Part shown: positions 48,047 through 57,534 of the stretch, in pieces
Layout: every line of letters begins with the position of its first letter
Numbering within the stretch: the first letter of the stretch is position 1
DNA from: Enterococcus montenegrensis
GTDB taxonomy: Bacteria > Bacillota > Bacilli > Lactobacillales > Enterococcaceae
Reading direction: 5' to 3'
DNA length: 64,000 bases
NCBI RefSeq assembly: GCF_029983095.1
Contig: NZ_CP120467.1
Span: 1,472,501-1,536,500 of the forward strand
Position numbers and translations under genes: made by a program
The notes under the pieces: model-generated
The model's input: the letters and a program-made list of their open reading frames with translations, nothing else
Told to the model about the DNA's origin: nothing
Database searches by the model: none

Positions 48047-49006
48047 CTAGTTTTCATACTTTTGAATTTTTTCTGTGTATTCCCGAATAACCGTTGCAGA
48101 GTGATGGAATTTTGCTTCTTCTTCTGCAGTCATATGAATTTCTAAGATATCAAAAACACCCGAGCGATTTAAAACAGCTGGAACACCAGCAAAAATTCCT
48201 GTTTCATCGTACTCACCTTCCAATAAAGTTGAAACCGGAACAATTGAGTTTTCGTCATATAAAACAGCTTTAATAATCCCCACGCAGGCAGATGCAATCC
48301 CATAATAAGTTGTTCCTTTACGGTTATAGATCTCCCAACCTTCTTGTGTAGTTTTATAAACTATCTCATCTAAGTCTACATCTCCTACTAATTCCGTATT
48401 ATCAGCGATGATATCCGTAAATGTTTTTCCCGCTACCGTTACCGTTGACCAAGGTACCATTAAAGAATCCCCATGCTCACCTAGAGCGTATGCATATACA
48501 CTTCTCGGATCAACATCAACTAAATCTGCTAAAAAGTTTTGTAACCGAGCGGAATCAACAGAAGTTCCAGAACCAATAACTTGGTTTTTGGGTAGCCCTG
48601 ATAATTTATAAACCAAATGTGCTAACATATCGACTGGATTAGAAACAACAATAAAAATTCCATCAAAACCACTTGCCATGACAGGTTCCACAATTGATTT
48701 AGCGATTTTGGCACTAATATCTAAGGTATCCAATCGCGTTTGTCCTGTTTTTGGCGGTGCACCGGCAGTAATAACGACAATATCTGCATCTGCACAATCT
48801 GTGTATGTGCCAGCTTTTACCCGCACATTCCGACCTAAAAAACGAATGGAATTTCGCAAATCCCGTACTTCACCTGACGCTTTTTCAGCATTTATATCAA
48901 CCATTAACACCTCATCACAAACACCTTGGGTAATGAGACTAAAGGCAGTTGAAGAACCCACCAGACCACTACCAATAATTGCAACTTTAGATTTATTTAT
49001 TCGCAT
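48047..49006 (-). CDS. L-lactate dehydrogenase / L-2-hydroxyacid dehydrogenase
   Basis: The 319-residue NAD enzyme has the Rossmann start KVAIIGSGLVGSSTAFSL, the active-site loop GAPPKTGQTRLDTLD, the substrate Arg region and the catalytic GEHGDS histidine. It resembles lactate dehydrogenase and the related L-2-hydroxyisocaproate enzymes. The loop differs from the usual GAPQKPGETRL, so the substrate may be a 2-keto acid other than pyruvate. It would reoxidise NADH and compete with the PFOR route for pyruvate. GAGGTG precedes the ATG. Confidence 0.85.
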   Translation of the reverse strand: MRINKSKVAIIGSGLVGSSTAFSLITQGVCDEVLMVDINAEKASGEVRDLRNSIRFLGRNVRVKAGTYTDCADADIVVITAGAPPKTGQTRLDTLDISAKIAKSIVEPVMASGFDGIFIVVSNPVDMLAHLVYKLSGLPKNQVIGSGTSVDSARLQNFLADLVDVDPRSVYAYALGEHGDSLMVPWSTVTVAGKTFTDIIADNTELVGDVDLDEIVYKTTQEGWEIYNRKGTTYYGIASACVGIIKAVLYDENSIVPVSTLLEGEYDETGIFAGVPAVLNRSGVFDILEIHMTAEEEAKFHHSATVIREYTEKIQKYEN

Positions 49007-49160
49007 ATCTTCACCTCAAATTTATTTTGAATACATCATCATGTTATCAAAAGCGCGTCAAACTGACAAAGCATTGACGTTATTCACTGTCAAAAAATAT
49101 TTTCTGAAATTTTCTTGACTTGAATACTACTTTTCGCTAAACTAACAACAGTTAAATATC

Positions 49161-49254
49161 TCGGGAATGATGTTCTCCCTTGGAATTATCCAAAACCGCT
49201 ATTAAAGCTAATGACTTCTGCAAGTTTATTTGTAGAACCATTAGCTTTTTTTGT
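49161..49254 (+). ncRNA. Fluoride riboswitch (crcB RNA) with overlapping terminator
   Basis: The sequence GGGAATGATGTTCTCCC, then AAACCGCT, then GCTAATGACTTCTGC, follows the order of the conserved fluoride aptamer (GG-GATG-TTC-CC, ACCGCT, CTGATGRC-CTRC). The aptamer's AAAGCTAATG (49204-49213) can instead pair with CATTAGCTTT (49239-49248), followed by Ts, to form a terminator. Fluoride binding should prevent termination. The gene 60 bases downstream is a CLC-family fluoride exporter, which fits exactly. Confidence 0.93.
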
Positions 49255-49314
49255 GTTTATTTTGCGAAAACATCAACCCAGATATTTCACCACATTATTT
49301 TTAGGGGGATTTAA

Positions 49315-50595
49315 ATGTTCGAAAAAGCAGTAGTAAAAATGGTAAAAGAAAGTGGCATTTTTTACGGTGCGGTTTTCATTGTTGCACTTATTACCGGGAC
49401 CGTCTCTCATTTTTTATTAGCCGGTTTAGCTTGGGTGGGAAGTTTCCGAGATAGCCATGCCTATCTCCTATATTTTTTACCAATACTGGGTGTCCTAACT
49501 GCCTATATATACCAAATTTATGGCAAAGGCGCAGATAAGGGTAACAATTTGATTATTGAAAGTATTCAAAAAGAAGCTCGTGTACCAGTCAGAATGGGAT
49601 TTTTTACTTTTATCTTTACAATTTTATCCCATTTATTTGGTGCCTCTGTTGGTCGTGAAGGCAGTGCTGTACAAATTGGCGGTGTTGTTTCAAACAAATT
49701 AGGCTTACAATTAAAATTAAATAAAAAAAACCGCAAACTATTAATTCACGCGGGTATCAGTGCCGGTTTTGCCTCGATCTTTGGTACTCCTTTAGCTGGA
49801 GCATTTTTTGGCATGGAAATGGCGTATATTGGAAAAATAGAGCGCAACGCTTTACTAGCTTGCTTTACAGCTGCATACGTCGGCAATTTTACAGCGTTAA
49901 TTTGGGGTACCAGTCATAGTCATTATCATATTGAGGAATTAACAAGCATTACGCCCCGCTTTATTTTAGTATTTATTGTTGCAAGCATTGCCTTTGGTTT
50001 AGCTGGACGACTGTTTGCCTACTTAACTCACAGCTTTAAAAAATTTTATCGCCAAGCTCTGCCCCATTTTTTAATACGAGCATTTGTTACAGGTGCGATT
50101 GTAGTTATCCTAATGCTCCTTTTGCAAGGAGAAAAATATGAAGGATTGAGCCTTTGGATGATAAAGGATGCCTTTTTAGGACTTGCATCTGTAAAACAGG
50201 CCTTGTTTAAATTATTGTTTACTAGCTTAAGTTTGGGGGCAGGTTTTCAAGGTGGTGAAGTGACACCATTATTTGATATCGGGTCTGCTTTAGGATCTGG
50301 AATTGCTACCAGTTTTGAACTTTCACCTAGCTTATTTGCTGCCATTGGTATGATTTGTGTCTTCGGTTGTGCTGCTAACGCTCCTTTAACGACAATTATG
50401 TTGGGGATTGACTTATTCGGCGCAAAAATGCTGCCTTTTTATGTAGCAAGTGCTTTTATTAGTTATTTCATATCCGGTCATCAAGGGATTTATACGTCTC
50501 AACTTATTGTGCGACCAAAATCTGTTCTTTTAAAAAAGCACGTTGGCTATCGCTTATCTGAAATTCCCAAAAAAGGAGCCTCAAATGAAAACTAA
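49315..50595 (+). CDS. CLC-F family fluoride/proton antiporter
   Basis: The 426-residue membrane protein has the CLC selectivity segments GREGSAVQIGG (gating Glu), GGEVTPLFDIGSALG and GCAANAPLTTIMLGIDLF. These variants, and the fluoride riboswitch in front, indicate the fluoride-exporting CLC-F branch rather than chloride channels. A characterised member is from Enterococcus casseliflavus. It removes cytoplasmic fluoride. The ATG follows a GGGGG site. The last codons overlap the next gene. Confidence 0.92.
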   Translation: MFEKAVVKMVKESGIFYGAVFIVALITGTVSHFLLAGLAWVGSFRDSHAYLLYFLPILGVLTAYIYQIYGKGADKGNNLIIESIQKEARVPVRMGFFTFIFTILSHLFGASVGREGSAVQIGGVVSNKLGLQLKLNKKNRKLLIHAGISAGFASIFGTPLAGAFFGMEMAYIGKIERNALLACFTAAYVGNFTALIWGTSHSHYHIEELTSITPRFILVFIVASIAFGLAGRLFAYLTHSFKKFYRQALPHFLIRAFVTGAIVVILMLLLQGEKYEGLSLWMIKDAFLGLASVKQALFKLLFTSLSLGAGFQGGEVTPLFDIGSALGSGIATSFELSPSLFAAIGMICVFGCAANAPLTTIMLGIDLFGAKMLPFYVASAFISYFISGHQGIYTSQLIVRPKSVLLKKHVGYRLSEIPKKGASNEN

Positions 50596-50926
50596 TCCGG
50601 AAAAAATCTTCCTCACAAAATTATTTGGCAATAAGCGTCTTCATACTTTGCATTTTAACAAAACCGGTACAAGGTACTTTCACATCAAAGTCTTTGATGG
50701 TACGGTGCAGGCAATTCATAACAGCTATAGTTTAGACACCAGAAATTGGTTAGATAATCCCAAACATACTAAACCCTATCAATCCCAGCATATCTTAAAA
50801 GCTGGCGAAGAAAAAATTATTAAATATGAAATTGGTAAAGTTCACGAACAGCACGATAAAGTCTTCGTAATAAATCATCATTTGTTTAAATCAGCTAGCT
50901 TCTCCATTCGTGAAATTACTGATTAA
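50585..50926 (+). CDS. Protein of unknown function, coupled to the fluoride exporter
   Basis: The 113-residue protein starts at ATG 50585 after AAAGGAG and overlaps the exporter gene by 11 bases, so it is translated from the same fluoride-controlled message. It has no signal peptide or membrane segment. It is rich in His, Lys and aromatic residues (LHTLHFNKTGTRYFHIKVFDG, HEQHDKVFVINHHLF), with a predicted mostly beta structure. I do not recognise the family. Confidence 0.8.
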   Translation: MKTNPEKIFLTKLFGNKRLHTLHFNKTGTRYFHIKVFDGTVQAIHNSYSLDTRNWLDNPKHTKPYQSQHILKAGEEKIIKYEIGKVHEQHDKVFVINHHLFKSASFSIREITD

Positions 50927-50948
50927 ACATAAACTTCTTTTATAAAAA

Positions 50949-50984
50949 AAAAGCCAGCTTTGCTTACGGCAAAACTGGCTTTTT
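50949..50984. terminator. Bidirectional terminator between the fluoride operon and the PFOR gene
   Basis: AAAAAGCCAG..TTTGC pairs with GCAAAACTGGCTTTTT around a TTAC loop, with T runs on both sides. The stop codon of the PFOR gene follows at once. Confidence 0.88.
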
Positions 50985-50985
50985 A

Positions 50986-53900
50986 CTATTTCTTCAAATC
51001 TGCTAATTGGCTGTATACTCCGGTTCTTTCTTCCATATCTTGAACCGTTTGCTCTAACATTTCATCCACCTCTTCAGTTGATGATTTAATGTTGCGCAAA
51101 GCAGAAAAACGAACTTGATTTTCTAAAAATTCATTCATCTTGGTAAAATCAACTTTTTTAAAGTCAATTCGCATTGGATCTTTACCTTTTTCCCGTAAGC
51201 GCGGATCATAACGGTACAATTGCCAGTAACCACTTTCAACAGCAGCCTTACTTTCTTTAATAGACTGGCTCATGCCACCTTTAATTCCGTGGTTAATACA
51301 AGGGGTATAACCAATGATAATTGAAGGGCCCGGATAAGCTTCGGCTTCCATAATGGCTTTTAAAGCTTGTTTGGCGTTAGCCTCGATTGAAATTTGAGCG
51401 ACATAAACATCTTGATAAGCAATTGCCATCATACCCAAATCTTTTTTCTTCGTTTTCTTCCCACCAGCAGCAAATTTTGCAATCGCAGAAGTTGGCGTTG
51501 CTTTGGACATTTGTCCACCTGTATTGGCATATAATTCATTATCCATTACAAAAATATTAACATCGGCCCCAGTTGCTAAAATGTGATCGATTCCAGAATA
51601 ACCAATATCATAAGCCCAACCGTCACCACCAATAATCCACTGGCTTGGTTTAACAAACATATCTTGGTATTTTAATAATGGTGCTACAGCAGCGCTATCC
51701 GTTTCTGTTTTTAACGCTGAAATAACTTTTGCTGCCCGTTGTTGTGTACCACTTCCATCGTGGATATGCTCCAACCAATCAGTCAGCAAAGCTGTAGTTT
51801 CTTTTGAAACAGAATTTTGCTGTAAAATACTTTCCACTGCCGTTGCCAAACGCTTGCGTTTTGTTTCATTGGCGATATACATCCCCAAACCAAACTCTGC
51901 ATTATCTTCAAACAAAGAATTAGACCAAGCAGGACCACAACCACTTGCATTTGTTGTATATGGTGTAGCCGGTGAAGAGCCTCCCCAAATAGAAGAACAA
52001 CCTGTAGTATTGGCAATCATCATACGATCGCCGTACAATTGCGTTAATAATTTGATATATGGCGTTTCGCCACACCCGGCACAAGCCCCAGAAAATTCCA
52101 ATAGCGGTTGTTCAAATTGGGAACCTTTAACAGACTCTTTTTTCACAGGATTTGCTTTTTGCCGTAAAGTCATCGCAAAAGCCCAGTTCATTGCTTCATC
52201 TTTCATTTCTTCATAAGGTTTCATGACTAATGCTTTTCCTTTAGCTGGACAAGCTTCAACACAAAGACCACACCCCGTACAATCTTCGACAGATACTTGA
52301 ATACGATATTCTAAACCATCTGCACCGCGCATTTTCCGCGTGATAAAACCTGCCGGTGCCTCTTTTGCTTCTTCTTCATCCGCTAAGAAAGGACGAATCG
52401 CAGCATGGGGACAAATGAAGGCACATTCGTTACATTGCGTACAAGCATCTGGTAACCATTCTGGTACTTCTAAAGCGATACCCCGCTTTTCGTAAGCCGC
52501 AGAACCCATTGCCATCGTGCCACCTAACATATCGTTATCCATCAAGTCTTTAACCGATAGGCTGTTTCCTTCTTGTCGGTTAATCGGTTCTAAGATGTTG
52601 CGAATATAAGCCGGTTTGTTCATATCATCTTTTGGATTTCTACTTGGCACTTCAATATCAGCCCACTCTTTTGGCACCTCAACTTTTGTTAAAGCTGCAA
52701 AAGTTTCGTCAATGGCATTCCAGTTATTTTCAACGAGTTTCATTGATTTTTTACCATAGGCATTTTGTACTTCTTGTTTTAATAAAGGTAAGAAAGTTTC
52801 ACGTTGCATAATATCAGTTACTTCAAAGAAGGCAGCCGAACATACCGTATTAATGCGACGACCAAGTCCATTTTTAATGGAAATATCCATTGCATTGATA
52901 ATATAAAAATTAATATTATGGACAGCCAAATACTTCTTCAAGCGACTTGGTAAGTTCTTTTTAACTTTTTCTTCATCCCAAACCGTGTTAAGTAAGAATG
53001 TTCCGCCGTCTTTTAAACCTTTTAATAACTCATATTGATGAATATAGGCGCTATTATGACAAGCGATGTAATCAGCTGACTCCACATTATACGTAGAACG
53101 AATTTCATGATCACCAAAACGCAAATGCGAGATTGTTAGCCCACCAGATTTTTTGGAGTCATAAGCAAAATAAGCTTGCGCATATTGCTCCGTATTATTC
53201 CCAATAATTTTAATAGCTTGTTTATTGGCTCCAACTGTACCATCTGAGCCAAAGCCCCAAAACTTCGCTTGGAAAGTACTAGGCGATGTTAAATCCAAAA
53301 TTTCTGATTGTGGTAAAGATAAATGTGTCACATCATCTTTAATACCAATTGTAAAGCGGTATTTTAACTGCTCTGGTGGTAATAATAAATGATCAAAAAC
53401 CGTGACAATTTGATCTGGTGTCACATCTTTTGAAGCAATCCCATAACGACCACCAATTACAATTGGACGATTAACATGACGATACAAAACACTTTGCACG
53501 TCTAGCAATAAAGGTTCACCATCTGAACCCGGTTCTTTGGTCCGATCCAAAACAGCAATCCGTTCAACTGTATCAGGTAAATTTTGCAACATATTTTCTG
53601 CCGGGAAGGGACGATATAAATGAATATTTAAATGCCCTACTTTACGGCCTTGCTTATTTAAATAATCTACTGTCTGCTGGATTGTTGGCGAAGCAGAACC
53701 CATGGAAATAATAACTTCAGTAGCGTTGGGATCGCCATAATAATTCGTTAAATCATAATCAGTCCCCCGCAAAGCGTTAATTTTACCCATGTATTTTTGT
53801 ACAACTGGTAAGATATTATCATAATACTGGTTAACAGTTTCTCGTTGTTGGAAATGAATATCCGGATTTTGAGCAGTCCCAGAAACAGTTGGATGATTAG

Positions 53901-54528
53901 GATTCATACCTCTTTGTCGGAATTTATCCAATTCTTCCCAATTTACCATTTCTTTTAAATCGTCATAATCCAATACCTCAATTTTTTGTAACTCATGACT
54001 GGTGCGGAACCCGTCAAAAAAGTTCATAAAAGGCAAACTACCTTCAATTGAAGCTAAATGTGCCACAGCCGACAAATCCATTACTTCTTGCACGCTAGAT
54101 TCAGCCAGCATACAAAATCCCGTTTGTCTGGCAGCCATCACGTCACTATGATCACCAAAAATAGATAAAGCATTCGTAGAAACAGCTCTGGCAGCGACGT
54201 GAAATACTGTCGGCAAAAGTTCTCCTGCAATTTTGAACATATTGGGAATCATCAAAAGTAAGCCTTGTGATGCTGTATATGTTGTTGTTAATACCCCTGT
54301 TTTCAATGAACCGTGAACAGTACCTGCTGCTCCTGCTTCAGATTGCAATTCAACTAAATTAACGGTCTCGCCAAAAATATTGCGTTGATCATTAACAGAA
54401 GACCACTCATCAACCATCTCAGCCATTGTTGAACTTGGTGTAATCGGATAAATTGCGGCAACTTCAGTAAAAGCATAAGAAATATAAGCAGCTGCGGTAT
54501 TACCATCCATCGTTTTCATTTTTTTCAT
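50986..54528 (-). CDS. nifJ: Pyruvate:ferredoxin (flavodoxin) oxidoreductase
   Basis: The 1180-residue single-chain enzyme converts pyruvate and CoA to acetyl-CoA, CO2 and reduced ferredoxin or flavodoxin. Domains in order are the pyrimidine-binding domain (IYPITPSSTMAEMVDEW), transketolase C-like and gamma domains, two [4Fe-4S] ferredoxin motifs (CTQCNECAFICPHAAIRP; CTGCGLCVEACP), a further cluster site (CAGCGETPYIKLL) and the thiamine diphosphate domain (GDGWAYDIGYSG). All expected cysteines are present. I chose the ATG at 54528 with GAGG 8 bases upstream. It is the last gene of the flavodoxin-nfnAB-PFOR operon. Most lactic acid bacteria lack it. Confidence 0.95.
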   Translation of the reverse strand: MKKMKTMDGNTAAAYISYAFTEVAAIYPITPSSTMAEMVDEWSSVNDQRNIFGETVNLVELQSEAGAAGTVHGSLKTGVLTTTYTASQGLLLMIPNMFKIAGELLPTVFHVAARAVSTNALSIFGDHSDVMAARQTGFCMLAESSVQEVMDLSAVAHLASIEGSLPFMNFFDGFRTSHELQKIEVLDYDDLKEMVNWEELDKFRQRGMNPNHPTVSGTAQNPDIHFQQRETVNQYYDNILPVVQKYMGKINALRGTDYDLTNYYGDPNATEVIISMGSASPTIQQTVDYLNKQGRKVGHLNIHLYRPFPAENMLQNLPDTVERIAVLDRTKEPGSDGEPLLLDVQSVLYRHVNRPIVIGGRYGIASKDVTPDQIVTVFDHLLLPPEQLKYRFTIGIKDDVTHLSLPQSEILDLTSPSTFQAKFWGFGSDGTVGANKQAIKIIGNNTEQYAQAYFAYDSKKSGGLTISHLRFGDHEIRSTYNVESADYIACHNSAYIHQYELLKGLKDGGTFLLNTVWDEEKVKKNLPSRLKKYLAVHNINFYIINAMDISIKNGLGRRINTVCSAAFFEVTDIMQRETFLPLLKQEVQNAYGKKSMKLVENNWNAIDETFAALTKVEVPKEWADIEVPSRNPKDDMNKPAYIRNILEPINRQEGNSLSVKDLMDNDMLGGTMAMGSAAYEKRGIALEVPEWLPDACTQCNECAFICPHAAIRPFLADEEEAKEAPAGFITRKMRGADGLEYRIQVSVEDCTGCGLCVEACPAKGKALVMKPYEEMKDEAMNWAFAMTLRQKANPVKKESVKGSQFEQPLLEFSGACAGCGETPYIKLLTQLYGDRMMIANTTGCSSIWGGSSPATPYTTNASGCGPAWSNSLFEDNAEFGLGMYIANETKRKRLATAVESILQQNSVSKETTALLTDWLEHIHDGSGTQQRAAKVISALKTETDSAAVAPLLKYQDMFVKPSQWIIGGDGWAYDIGYSGIDHILATGADVNIFVMDNELYANTGGQMSKATPTSAIAKFAAGGKKTKKKDLGMMAIAYQDVYVAQISIEANAKQALKAIMEAEAYPGPSIIIGYTPCINHGIKGGMSQSIKESKAAVESGYWQLYRYDPRLREKGKDPMRIDFKKVDFTKMNEFLENQVRFSALRNIKSSTEEVDEMLEQTVQDMEERTGVYSQLADLKK

Positions 54529-54579
54529 TCCAGTCACCTCACTTATAAATTATGACAAATCGCCATAAATACTTTGTTA

Positions 54580-55983
54580 TTATACATGGACTTTTTGATT
54601 TTGGATATAGTTGTCAATTTGTGTTGCAGCAACTTTGCCAGCACCCATCGCTAAAATAACCGTTGCAGCCCCTGTTACAATATCTCCCCCAGCAAAAACA
54701 CCTGGAATATTCGTCTCTCCTGTTTTAACATCGGCATCAATATACCCCCAGCGATTTAGCTGTAATGCAGGGAACGTATCCAGCAAAACTCGATTAGAGC
54801 CTTGACCGATTGCCTCAATTGCCGTATCCGCAGTAATAATAAATTCACTATTAGGAATCACCTCTGGGCGACGGCGTCCAGATTCATCGGCTTCACCTAA
54901 TTTCATTTTCACACATTTTACAGCTTTCAATTTACCGGTGCCATCATTGAGATATTCAATTGGATTTGTTAGCCAATGATAGTTAATTCCTTCTTCAACC
55001 GAATGGTGATATTCTTCTTCTCTAGCGGGTAACTCTTCTTTTGAACGACGATAGATAACTGCAACATTCTGAGCACCTAACCGCTTGGCCGAACGCGCGG
55101 CATCCATCGCTACATTCCCGCCACCAATTACAACAACGTTTTTTGAAGCTTGAACAGGTGTATCGTAATTAGGAAAATCATAAGCTTTCATCAAATTAAT
55201 TCGCGTCAAATATTCACTTGAACTATAAACACCATTTAATGAAGTACCAGGAATATTCATAAAGTTTGGTGCACCTGCACCAACAGATAAATAGCACGCG
55301 TCAAATTCAGCTTGAATTTCTTCCATCGTAATTGTTTTTCCAACCACAACATTTGTCTCAATTTTTACGCCTTGAGCTATAATTGTTTCAATTTCTTTTT
55401 CTACAATTTTTTTAGGTAGACGAAACTCAGGAATTCCATAAGTTAAAACCCCACCTGGTGCATGCAGAGCCTCAAAAATCGTAACATCATAACCAAGTTT
55501 TGCTAAATCTCCTGCTGCTGTTAACCCAGAAGGACCTGAACCAATGACTGCGACTTTTCCTTTATCTTTTTTATTAGTCACAGTCTCAATTGGTTGTTGA
55601 AGTGCCCAATCAGCTACTAAGCGTTCTAATTTACCAATTGCAACTGGCTCGAATTTCTTTGAACGTCCCAGGCGACAAGTCATTTCACATTGTTTTTCTT
55701 GCGGGCAGACGCGGCCGCAAATTGCAGGCAAATTCGTATATTTACTTAATACTTCATGAGCAGCTTTCATATCGCCTACTTCAATATGTTTAATAAAACC
55801 TGGAATATCAATCATTACTGGACAATTTTGAATACAGGGTGCATTTTTACACTGTAAACAGCGCGTTGCTTCTAATTGTCCTTCCTCTAAGGTGTATCCT
55901 AAAGCAACTTCAGAAAAATTTTGATTGCGAATTTCAGGAGCCTGCTCACGCATCGGCGTCTTAGTATAACTACGCTTAGCCAT
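54580..55983 (-). CDS. NfnB-like / glutamate-synthase-small-chain-like oxidoreductase
   Basis: The 467-residue protein has an N-terminal double [4Fe-4S] domain (CLQCKNAPCIQNCPVMIDIPG; CGRVCPQEKQCEMTC) and two nucleotide-binding Rossmann domains (GSGPSGLTAAGDLAKLGYDV for FAD; VVIGGGNVAMDAARSAKRLG for NADPH). With the NfnA-like partner it would form the transhydrogenase that couples reduced ferredoxin and NADH to NADP+ reduction. Overlap of 8 bases with the NfnA-like gene supports a complex. Without a GltB subunit nearby it is unlikely to be a glutamate synthase. Confidence 0.88.
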   Translation of the reverse strand: MAKRSYTKTPMREQAPEIRNQNFSEVALGYTLEEGQLEATRCLQCKNAPCIQNCPVMIDIPGFIKHIEVGDMKAAHEVLSKYTNLPAICGRVCPQEKQCEMTCRLGRSKKFEPVAIGKLERLVADWALQQPIETVTNKKDKGKVAVIGSGPSGLTAAGDLAKLGYDVTIFEALHAPGGVLTYGIPEFRLPKKIVEKEIETIIAQGVKIETNVVVGKTITMEEIQAEFDACYLSVGAGAPNFMNIPGTSLNGVYSSSEYLTRINLMKAYDFPNYDTPVQASKNVVVIGGGNVAMDAARSAKRLGAQNVAVIYRRSKEELPAREEEYHHSVEEGINYHWLTNPIEYLNDGTGKLKAVKCVKMKLGEADESGRRRPEVIPNSEFIITADTAIEAIGQGSNRVLLDTFPALQLNRWGYIDADVKTGETNIPGVFAGGDIVTGAATVILAMGAGKVAATQIDNYIQNQKVHV

Positions 55984-56809
55984 TCAGCATTCCTCCTTCA
56001 TATACAGTATCAGCAAGTTTTTCTTCATTGCGGTATTGTTGCATCCGATTAACAAATTCATCCCAATCAACCTTGGCACCTAAAAATTCTGGTCCATCGA
56101 CACAGGCAAATTTAATTTGATCATCGACTGTTACGCGGCAACCACCACACATCCCCGTTCCATCAACCATGATTGGATTTAAGGAAACAAAAATCGGTAC
56201 ACCAGCTTCATTAGCACTTAGAGTAGAGAATTTCATCATCATACTAGGTCCAATGGCCCAGGCAGTATCAATTTTCTCTTTGGCAAAAACTGCTTTCATT
56301 GCGTCCGTCACTAAACCTTTTTGTCCTAGAGTACCATCGTCTGTCATCAAGTAAAGTTCATCGGAATATTTTTCACATTCATCGGCAAGAATCATTAGCT
56401 CTTTACTCTTGGCCCCTAAAACCGTAATAACCTTATTTCCTGCTATTTTTAACGCTTTGACAATTGGAAACAGTGCGGCAATGCCAACTCCGCCACCAAC
56501 TAATAACACTGTCCCGTACGTTTCAATTTCCGTTGCTTTTCCCAAGGGCCCCACAATATCAGTCAAACTATCCCCGGCTTGTAACTTTGCTAAAGCAGCT
56601 GTAGATTTACCAATGACTTGAAAAATTAAACGAACTAATCCCTTTTCCGGTTCCACATCCACAACCGTTAGTGGAATCCGTTCACCTTTATCATCAATTC
56701 GCAAAATGACAAATTGACCAGCTTGTGCTTTTTGTGCAATTCGTGGTGCCTCAACAAAAATTTCAAATTCAATTGGATTTAATTCATTTCTCTCAACTAT
56801 TTTAAACAA
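55976..56809 (-). CDS. NfnA-like ferredoxin-NADP+ reductase subunit (sulfide dehydrogenase family)
   Basis: The 277-residue protein has a ferredoxin reductase FAD domain (PLTVVDVEPEKGLVRLIFQ), a nucleotide domain (VLLVGGGVGIAALFPIVKAL) and a C-terminal [2Fe-2S] site GTGMCGGCRVTVDDQIKFACVDGPEF as in NfnA/SudB/PyrK-like proteins. It forms the NADH-binding half of NfnAB. Translation starts at TTG with AGGGG 11 bases upstream. It lies 24 bases downstream of flavodoxin. Confidence 0.88.
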   Translation of the reverse strand: MFKIVERNELNPIEFEIFVEAPRIAQKAQAGQFVILRIDDKGERIPLTVVDVEPEKGLVRLIFQVIGKSTAALAKLQAGDSLTDIVGPLGKATEIETYGTVLLVGGGVGIAALFPIVKALKIAGNKVITVLGAKSKELMILADECEKYSDELYLMTDDGTLGQKGLVTDAMKAVFAKEKIDTAWAIGPSMMMKFSTLSANEAGVPIFVSLNPIMVDGTGMCGGCRVTVDDQIKFACVDGPEFLGAKVDWDEFVNRMQQYRNEEKLADTVYEGGMLNG

Positions 56810-56833
56810 CGAAAATCATACCCCTTTTCTAAC

Positions 56834-57277
56834 TTACGCTTTTGTTAAGGCTGTCACAAAAGCTTTTAACACCTCTTCATCTTCATCATCTGCATCATTT
56901 TCAATTTTGACTAATTCCGCGCCTCGTTTTGCCCCTGTTTTTTCAAAAGCTTGGTCAAAGTCAATTGCTGCTTGACAGAAATAATCTGGATATAATTCGC
57001 TGTCACCAGATCCGACAACACCAAAGACTTTACCATCTAAGTTAAAATCTGGTAATTCATCATAGAAATCTTCCAAATCAAAAGGAATTTCCCCATCACC
57101 ATCTGTATACGTTGCAACGACACAAATATCTGCATCATCAAAAGTCGCATCATCGGCGTCATCTGCTTCGATTCTTTCAACATCAATATCCAGTGCTTTA
57201 AAAGCATCTTCTAAAATTTCTGAAATTCCTTCTGTATTCCCTGTTGCACTTGCATAAACGATTTTTGCTACTGCCAT
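56834..57277 (-). CDS. fld: Flavodoxin
   Basis: The 147-residue protein has the FMN phosphate loop SATGNTEGI near residues 10-18, the tyrosine loop TYTDGDGEIPFDLEDF and the GSGDSELYPDYFC loop. It is strongly acidic. It would carry electrons from PFOR, likely replacing ferredoxin under low iron. GGAGG precedes the ATG. It is the first gene of the operon and has a Rex-like operator in its promoter region. Confidence 0.93.
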   Translation of the reverse strand: MAVAKIVYASATGNTEGISEILEDAFKALDIDVERIEADDADDATFDDADICVVATYTDGDGEIPFDLEDFYDELPDFNLDGKVFGVVGSGDSELYPDYFCQAAIDFDQAFEKTGAKRGAELVKIENDADDEDEEVLKAFVTALTKA

Positions 57278-57367
57278 TATTGTTCCTCCTCATATGTTTA
57301 AAAAATGATTTTTTCAATTAAAAATTTCTTTATAGTAATTAATACTTAATCACATTTTACTTCATTC

Positions 57368-57385
57368 TTGTTAAGAACTAAACAA
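57368..57385. promoter_or_regulatory. Rex-like (NADH/NAD+ redox sensor) operator
   Basis: TTGTTAAGAACTAAACAA matches the Firmicute Rex palindrome TTGTTAA-N4-TTAACAA with one mismatch. It lies 91-108 bases before the flavodoxin ATG, in the shared region between the flavodoxin operon and the divergent membrane-protein gene. Rex commonly represses fermentation and redox genes until NADH accumulates. No Rex gene is in the window. Confidence 0.6.
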
Positions 57386-57534
57386 AATTTGACATCTTTT
57401 TTTTCTTTTATTCATTTTTTACCAGCATTTCCACACATTTTTTCATTTAAAATAACTTTTATTATACAAATTTATCTAAATCTTCACATAATTTGTTACA
57501 ATAAAGAAAACGCTTTTTTGAAAGGGTGTCTACT

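Noticed and set aside
54580-55983. Glutamate synthase small subunit (GltD)
   Set aside because: No GltB gene is present, and the gene overlaps an NfnA-like partner within a ferredoxin-linked operon, which favours the NfnB role.
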